DNA of 64,000 bases from Siderastrea radians (taxonomy: Eukaryota; Cnidaria; Anthozoa; Scleractinia; Rhizangiidae). The notes under the pieces are model-generated. The model did not search any database, was not told the DNA's origin, and saw nothing but the letters and a program-made list of their open reading frames with translations. Position 1 is the stretch's first letter. Every line of letters begins with the position of its first letter. The DNA lies in NCBI GenBank assembly GCA_964017195.1, contig OZ024887.1:63204811-63268810 (forward strand). Reading direction: 5' to 3'. The translations under genes were made by a program, and so were the position numbers. This document shows positions 37,856 to 46,800 of the stretch, in pieces.

Positions 37856-40800
37856 CCTGACTGTCTGTCTATCTGACAAGACGTACCTGATGGCAGTGTT
37901 TGTGGACCCTTTGTTGTAAGAGATTTTCTTACAATGGACAATTCCTTCGACTCCGACGCTGACAGTTTTGCTGGTTTAGGTGCTGGCTTAGTGGCCTGAG
38001 CCGCTGCTGGTGCTGCAGCCTTGAAGGGAACGACCCCTTTCAACTTCTCCATTACTGCTTTAAACATTTGATCTTCATTTGGGCACTAAAAGAGGAAACA
38101 AAGGCTTCATGATGATTAAAAATATCAACAGCACCTAATTTTTTACCTACCATAAGGTTGGAATTTCACCTACTGCGCGAGCACAACCCGACCTGAAATT
38201 CCCAGGATTATCCCTCAAAACATTTCGCTAAATTGCCCAAATTTACAGTTTCCTTTGGACGAGCTTTACAACAAAGAATATGGGCTGGATTAGCGCATCA
38301 CATTTTCGTGGAAAGCAAAGTTAACGACGAAGACTATTCAGAAAAGTGAAGCAATAATTGTACTATCCTAAATACATACGAAACGCGATCTACTGGATAT
38401 GAGCAATGGCGCGCTCTGCTGTGAGCTATTACCTAATATGCAACTCGATGGAAAGGAACCCCATCAAACGATCAAACAGCGGAAATAATTGAACATGCAT
38501 ATTTTCTAAAAGAGGTTGCCCTGGACTAGCAAAAAAAGCTTTTTTTATAATCCAGAAGATTTTTATCTAATAGCGACAACTGTTTCACGCAATCTTGGCT
38601 TGCCATAAACCCTTAGCCTGCCTTAATGTTGGTTCATATGAAGAAGAAACTACGCGCCTCGTTGGCTCGCGAACGGACATGCACGTCTAAGAGTGGTGTC
38701 AGTTTTTCATTGTTGCTATTACTTTCAATGCGATATCAAACTTTTTGAGCCTTACATCGCTTAAGAACACTCCCTGAAAATTGGCGAGCAGAGCATCCAC
38801 ATGGGCATACTTCTCCAAGTCGAATCTCTCGGTGACAATAGGCATAATGACTGGGGTACTTTTAACCAGATTCTTGCGCTGTGGCGAGGTAAAATGACAA
38901 AATGACAAAAATAATAATAACAACTTCCTTTCTCAAAACATCAAGAAGATTATAATGTAACATGGTAAGCAATCACACACGTTCCAAATAACTTTCGTTC
39001 AAGACAAAAAGATGAGTTTTTTATGGCAATCAAAGAAAAATGATCGAATCGAAATTCTGCAAGGTTCGTATACAGGCCAACATAGTCGACTAATTAAAGG
39101 AAGAAAGATCTTCACGGTAATGCAAAAACAAAAAAGCAACTTAAGCAGTGGCTGATAGAAGCCTTAGGTTAGGTAAGAAAACGTGGACAAAACTTCATAA
39201 CCTTCATAATCCTTTATAAGCCAGTCAGATTGTTACAGTAGTCATTTGTGTTTCTAGCGATGATTTGTTTGCAAGCGCAAATGTGATCCCCTCGAAGCCA
39301 GAGTGCACTGATGGACATACCAACCTCTCTTGGCCGGCTTTCTGTGGAATTAAAACTTTTTTACCAGTAACATATTGAAATCATTTCCCTCTCTTTCATA
39401 CACTCGATAAAATCGTTCATTTCGTTAGAAAAATCTTGCCGGAATTCCGACGGAGCGCAATTTAACGGCTTTACTTTTATTGATACCCATTCAAACTCAA
39501 CCTTTTTGTCTCAAATAAAAGGACCGGTTCCTGGGAAGAGCGTTGAGTGTACAGCTCAGTGTAACCAGCAAATACAAGTCAACTTGTTTTAGAATTTCAT
39601 GACAATGAATTTTTTCAAGTGAGCGACGATCGCACTGAAAGCGTATCTCACCATGGCATAGTTGCACTCAAAGGTGCATTCCTGTGATTTTGCCCACTTT
39701 TCGTTGAGAAATATCAAGAACACTTTTGCATCCCGGACGTTTGCCAAAATTTCCTCTCGAAAACTATCGCCTCCATCAATGTCTGTGCACATCCAAGTAG
39801 AGATGCCATGCCTAAAGGAAAAACGAAAAGAGTATGATTGGGAAAAGTTGCTGACGTTTTAAACATGCAACACGAGGGAGTGGGTTTATTCCATTGTCAT
39901 TAGCAGAGCAATAGCTGTTTATGTGTTCCAAGGAAACAGGAAAGAACCCGTTACTGACAAGATCAGAGAATGCATCTGATTTCATAACTGACTTGAAGAA
40001 ATGATTTAAAGACTTCTTTCGATGCATCAGTCTTGAACGATACAGTATGTTGCCCAGTGCCCGACCACTTTAGATTGAAAAGGCTCTATCTCCCTTTGCT
40101 CGGGAAAAAGAGTTCGGAGATTTGGCCCTCACACAACAAATTTAGTTGCTAATATAACGTTAAAATTTTGACGTTTTCAGTTTAGTATCCGTTGCACAAT
40201 TTAAATTTTTGAAAAGCTCATACGTTGCCCAGTAACCGTACACCGGGCCCAGTATCCGACCATGGCTATGTAAGTTTATCCATGGAACATTTCAAAACCC
40301 AAGCGACATGTGCTTACCTTTTAAGATCGATCATTTGAGTAGTTATATTGGGTGTTCGAATCGAAAAAAGGATTGAGTTTGTAGGGTTTTAATACCTGAT
40401 ACAAGCGTCAGGATAAATACTTGTTTGTCACTTTATCAAACTCTCTTCCCATACAGATAACCATTTGTGCAGATTCAACCATTTCAGCCAAAGAAACGTT
40501 AAGATAATTTTTTAAAGCTAAGCGAAAGTCATTTAGATAGGAATAAGTGAGACTCTAGTCTAAATTGAGAGAGTAAAGAGATAAAGAGTGCATATCAATG
40601 ATTTCGACTCAGATAATTCCACAAATTAAACAAGAACGAAAGCTCACGCAACGTAAAAAACATGTAGAATAAATATTTTCAGTCAGCACGGAAATAGCTT
40701 GAATTAAGGCTGACTCATGACGAATAACCAACTTTCTCATCTCCATTATGAACTGATTTTCGACTATAAATGCCTTCAATTTTCGGGTCTATGCCTATTT

Positions 40801-43800
40801 TAGGCATCTTATCCTCGGTTGGGACTCAACCCGAACAGGCAATGAAAGGTAAAGATACTATCGGGAGAAATGCAAACTTCTCAGTCGTAAGACCTTCCTG
40901 CAAATTTTTACAAATTGCAATAAATTTCCCATCAAACTGCACCAAATTTAACGAAGATTTCGAAAACGATGGGGAGTTTACCATCGGAACGTCCTTGAAT
41001 GACGGGGCAATTGAATGATTTTGGAGTGCTCCGAATTGTCTGACGTGACGCGAATCAAATTTTCGTGACCTTATGTTAAACGTAAATGTGACTTTCCTAG
41101 CTGAAAAACACACGGAAAACTATGCTAGTCCGAAGGTGACAAAATATCAAGTTTACCATTCTTTTATGTCAAGTTACATTTTTATACATCAGCTATTTTA
41201 TATTCGTGTCATTTTGTCATATATTTATGTCAAAACAATTTCTTCTGTGTCAGTGTGATTTTTGCCGTATCAAGCGACCTCTGATATGCATCAAATAAAT
41301 CATTGTTTCATACATGAGGTGGTTAAGATTTTCATATCAAGTTGCGTGCACATTTTTATACATCAGGGACTGGTCAAAAAGTATAGGGGGGGGGGGGTGG
41401 GCCGGAGCATTTGGAAATGTGATAGATAAAAAACACACGACCCACCCCTTCATTTTGGCACAAAACTAATTGACCCACCCCTAAATGAAGGTTGAAAATT
41501 ACATGACCCACCCCTTAAAAACATGAAATTTTTGGATGCAAATTTAATTATACCAACTCGTGTATGAGCTTGTGGTGGTGTTGATTTTCATTCAGATTTA
41601 TTTGTTGAACAATGTAAAAATAACAATTATTTTTTAATACTTTTTCAGCTTTTCAAAGCCACGTTATTAAAGTAAAAGTTTGTCTGTATTTTCTGCTGGC
41701 ATCAAATTATGTGGCGAAGTATGCTCAATGGCACATCGCTATCACTGTCACTCAAATTGTTGGTAGCCAGTTTTGACAGGGGGATATTGTCTTCATCAGA
41801 AGTGTCACTTCCAACTTCCTGCAAAACACAGTCTTCGCTTTCAGAGTCTTTCATTGATTCCAAATCATCGCTTGTTTCAGAGGTGGAGCAATTTGAATCT
41901 TTAGCAGTGGATACACTGGCTAAGGCTGATAATTTTATGTGTGCTGACACTAGGTCGAGCTTGTTTCTTTTGGTTAATTTCTCCTTTGTCAGATTGTGGT
42001 GTTCAATGTAAAGGTTAAGGATAGAAACCCTTTGTTTTTTTAACAAATCCTCGCAGAGGAGTTTCTCCCACTCCACATCCTCATGCGCCAAGTTTTTCTC
42101 CCTGGGGTTCGCGAAGGGATTGCAAAGGAGGATGCCCTGCTGTTTACGAAATCTACAAATAAACTGAAGACAGGAAACGAATGCGCTCACCAGTTCCATG
42201 AGAAATGTTTCAGCACGCTAAATGAGAATGATAAGAAGGTCCTAGAAATGAAGGAAAAGTTGGAAGAGCTGGTGAAGAAGCACAAGAATATGTACAAGTT
42301 CTTGACAAGAGGAAATTTGAAAACAAACAGCAGGCGGGTAAAGGAAGGCAGAACAAAGGCGAGGACAAGGAAAATGAAAAGGATGACAGCCAACATGGAA
42401 AATATTCTGTCAAACATTTCTTCGTCCTACAGAAGCAATGGAGTAGTAAAGGACCTTGATCTGAGCAAGATACAGCTTCTTACCCTTCGCCAGGCCAAGT
42501 GGATAAGATGCGTACTTAAAAGTGGAAAGCTGGCTGAAAACTTCAAAAGAACCTTTCTTGAAAACTTGAAGCCAGTCGTCAAGAAGGCGATAGCCGAGGC
42601 CAGCGACAGCGACAGCCCTGACGCGGACAGCCCTGACGATGACAGCGATGAGGGGAGTGGCAATGAAGAGAGCTGTGAAAGTGGGGAGAGGGTGGAAACT
42701 GGGGACGATGAAGACAGCGAAGATGAAGTTGGAGCTGAAGAACAAGAGGAGGAAGCGATGACGGTTGAGCAGGCCGAGCTCATGGAACAGTGCACAAATG
42801 ATTTTGTCAACAATTTCTAAAAAGCATATAACAATTAGAAACATATACAGGTCCTGTACATTTTTCGAAGAGTTTAATGATATTCAAGATTCATCAGTGA
42901 AATGATAAAAAGTTATTATATATGAATTTACGCTTTTTTAATATGCTATAAAAAGACAAAAGCGAGGTTTTCTTGTTACTTTAAGTTTGTATAGATGTTT
43001 TTTGAGGAACAAAAATAAATTGCACATTGGTATAAAAGCTGCGTATATACTGTTACGTGAAATAGGATGACCCACCCCCCCAGGGTCACTGAAATTGAAC
43101 GACCCACCCCTTGTGAAAGGCTCAAAAACTGATGACCCACCCCCGCTCTGCTCCGGCCCACCCCCCCCCCCCCCTATACTTTTTGACCAGTCCCTCAAGA
43201 AAGGGGAGATGAGCTTTTGATTAGAGGTACCATCAAAGAGAGGAGTCTGGGAACTGACTCCGGCAGTGTATCACTTGTTTGAAGAAAACAATGATGGCGA
43301 CGAGGCAAAATTATTAGCTAGGAGGATGGAGGAATATGAGCAAACTTAAAAATGTCATGTACCAGCGAATGACAGAATCGCGTGCCCACCTGCCACCTAC
43401 ATGGTCTTCGCTTCGATTTATAGCTGTTGCTGGATTCCATCGGAGAGATTTTAGAAAATTATAGCGACTTTCCAACGACAATGTTGAAGATGAGAACGGA
43501 GCAACAGGGACAGACGAAATTTTTGCTCTACGGTACCAAACGGAGTGCAGGCAGGCCAGCCTTCGTTATAACTTTACTGCACTTTGCGAAACGAAACGAA
43601 ATGAAATGAAAATAAATGACGACTAATGCCAGCTAATGGTTCGGTGCACGTTGTGTTGTCAAAAAATTAGAGGAAAAGATCTGTATATTGCGAAACGAGC
43701 TCTTCTTAGATCGCAGCGAACTTTAACCTATTTCGTTACATTCGTTAACGCCGTCCTTTAATATTTCTCCCTGCAATAATGAATTCTGAACATAAAGCAG

Positions 43801-46800
43801 CGAGCCAAGAGGTCAGAAATACTCCGTTTCGCAAATTACGGCAGCAATGTATAGACGAACACTGATCGGCGGTCTTCGTTTTCGAGTAGGGTCTTCGTTA
43901 AGTGTCCGTTAAAAGTAGATGTAGAATATCTCGAAACTAAGATTTTTATCGTGTTCGAAGACCACCCCGCCATATCCAAACACGTCCAAATATTTTACTA
44001 GGATTGCCGAAAACGTGCCAAAAGTGTTAAGTGGTCAATGGCAAAAGAAAGTCGTCACGCAATGTTATCAGGCGTGTGCATTGTTTTGACATCGGACTGT
44101 TGTCACGCTACGCTATTTCATCCAGCTCGGTCAAAAACCCACTCAAATCACACAAGACCGCACCGCAACAAAAGGTATAATGTTGACGCATGAGGGTGCG
44201 TTTCTTTGGGAAAATCCAAATCCGGATTCTTGTATCCAAAAACGGATTTTGCGTTTCTTTACTTAAATCCGAAGATGGATTAATCAGAGATTAGTGATCT
44301 GAAGAATCCACACTCCGAGTGGATACATCAGATCAAATCTAAATCCGGATTTTTAGGATTCATGATCCGTGCGTTTCTTTGGGGGACGGATCCGAAAATA
44401 GTACATCTGTCAAGCGGTCTTCCATGCAAATTTACCGGTCTCGCCATATTTTCTCTCGATCTTGCGTGACAAGAACATTCGATCGTGGAAAAGAAAATTC
44501 AGGTGATTATTCCGTTCCGTATATTTGAAAAGTTTCCTCCAAAAGTACAGACAAGCATTGACACGTCAGGATAACTTCATTTGTGTACCATTTCTGTAAT
44601 TCAGGGACCAGATTTTGCTAATTGTGAACGCAAATAGCGAGTTCCCCTGAACTACTGCAGATACTGTCCTTGTTTATAAATTATTTGTATTCCATTGTAA
44701 TTGAATTCTAGGGCAGTACGAGAGAAGTATCGTTCTGACATATATATTGCGTGCCTCCAGCCTGTCTTGTCATGACAAAATAATCCTTTTTCGGATTTTG
44801 CGTTTCTTTGGTGTCGAAGAATCCATATGATCTGGGATCACAAATCCGTTTTCGGATTCTCCCAAAGAAACGCACCCATGTCAGTGTCGATCTCACAATT
44901 AGGATCAAAATACAGATCTGTAATTTGCGAAACGGAGTATTTCTGACCTCTTGGCTCACCGCGTTTTGTTCAGAATTCATCATTGCAGCGAGGAATGTTT
45001 ACGGAGAGTCTTAACGTATGTAATGAAACAGGTTAAAGTTCTCCGTGATCTGAAAAGAGCTCGCTTCGCAAAATACCGGATCTGTAATTTGCGAAACGGA
45101 GTATATTTGACCTCTTGGCTCGCTGCTTTTTGTTCAGAATTCATCATTGCAGAGAGGAATATTTAAGAAAAGCGTAAATGAATGTAGTGAAATAGGTTAA
45201 AGTTCGCTGCGATCTAAGAAGAGCTCGTTTCGCAATATACAGATCTTTTCCTCTAATTTTTTGACAACACAACGTGCATCGAACCATTAGCTGACTTTAG
45301 TCTCAGTCATTTATTTTCATTTCATTTCGTTTCGTTTCGCAAAGTGCAGTGAAGTTATAACGAAGGCTGGCCTGCCTGCACTCCGTTTGGTACCGTAGAG
45401 CAAAAATTTCGTCTGTCCCTGTCGCTCCGTTCTCATTTTCAGCATTGTCGTTATCAATGGAAAGTCGCTATAATTTTCTAAAATCTCTCCGATGGAAACC
45501 ATCAACTGCTATAAATCGAAGCGAAGACCATGTAGGTGGCAGGTGAGCACGCGATTCTGTCATTCGCTGGTACATGACATTTTTAAGTTTGCTCATATTC
45601 CTCCATCCTCCTAGCTAATAATTTTGCCTCGTCGCCATCATTATTTTCTTCAAATTAAACAAGTGATACACTGCCGGAGTCAGTTCCCAGACTCCTCTCT
45701 TTGATGGTACCTCTAATCAAAACCTCATATCCCCTTTCTCATTCTCGTCCCCAGAGCTACGCGGATTTTTTTAAATTACGTCTCTTGTAGCTCTGGTAAC
45801 GGCCAAATATTTATTTTTTTTGATTGGCTGATTCGAACTGTATGCGCAATAACGTTAAAATTTTTTTGGCTTCTACGCATAACGTTTTATTTCCGGTTGA
45901 ATTACAGGGCATTAATTAATATATTGACTTGATCAATTTCCACGCAAAGAATGTGGCTTAGGGCAGATTAAGCGACCACATTTTGTTGTTTGGTTAAGCA
46001 CATAGGAATTCAAAGCGTTAGAGATTGTCGCTAAATGCCAGCGATTCTTTTCTCGCTACTGCATTTTCTACAAAACTACAACTTTGCCATAAATAAACTT
46101 ACGCGTAACTGTCTCATCAACTTTTGTAATGACCTCTTGATGTCGATGTTTAAAAACTTGGGCGCCAAATTCTTCTGGAAATTTTCGATGGGGTAAAACG
46201 TAATACAATGTAGCATTTAGTGGCGAAACGATAAGTACACAATTGACATTCTCACACATCAGAAACCAGACGAATGTAATAAAATAACTGTACAATTTAG
46301 TATAACGCAAATGCAATACCTTTATTCAGGCAAGATACAAATCCAAACCTCGTGAGCAAAATGCAGGGACAATCGTTCTTCTGAACAACTACGGCACGAA
46401 AGGCAGCTTTTTAAGTTTGCTCCTTTTAAAGCTCCAGGTTTTCCGCTAATTGCAGGAGATTTAGAGGGTTCCGAACCGGAGGGTGTAAACTGCAGGTTGC
46501 AGGTTGCAGGTTGCAGGTTGCAGGTGCAGGTTGCAGGTTGCAGGTTGCAGGTTGCAGGTTGCAGGTGCAGGTTGCAGGTTGCAGGTTGCAGGTTGCAGGT
46601 TGCAGGTGCAGGTTGCAGGTTGCAGGTTGCAGGTTGCAGGTTGCAGGTTGCAGGTTGCAGGTGCAGGTTGCAGGTTGCAGGTTGCAGGTGCAGGTTGCAG
46701 GTTGCAGGTTGCAGGTGCAGGTTGCAGGTTGCAGGTGGCGGGTTGTAGGTAGCGGGTTGCAAGTTGCGGGTTGGAGGTTAATTACAAAGTAAAAAGCACT

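Larger units (their letters stand above)
41366..43194. mobile_element. Element E1: GGGACTGGTCAAAAAG-ended transposon with TCA duplication
   Basis: Terminal inverted repeats are GGGACTGGTCAAAAAGTATA, then a G run and TGGGCCGGAGCA; the right end is the inverse. TCA flanks both sides (41363-41365, 43195-43197). The other palindrome arm, near 48733-48745, has the uninterrupted site TACATCAAGAAAGG, which confirms the 3-bp duplication. GACCCACCCC occurs three times near each end at 32-33 bp spacing. Two head-to-head open frames lie inside. Superfamily unassigned. Confidence 0.85.

Noticed and set aside
42187..42844. Several minus-strand Ser-rich open frames inside E1
   Set aside because: Antisense shadows of the acidic, Ser-rich plus-strand frame.
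46488..46740. Telomere-like repeat or CRISPR array
   Set aside because: The unit is GGTTGCA, not TTAGGG, and there are no unique spacers. It is an internal minisatellite in a nuclear transposon.
46322..46792. Long open frames on both strands over the minisatellite (peptides of LQVAGCR and CNLQPAT type)
   Set aside because: They are translations of a stop-free 7/6-bp repeat in every frame, with no non-repeat coding portion.
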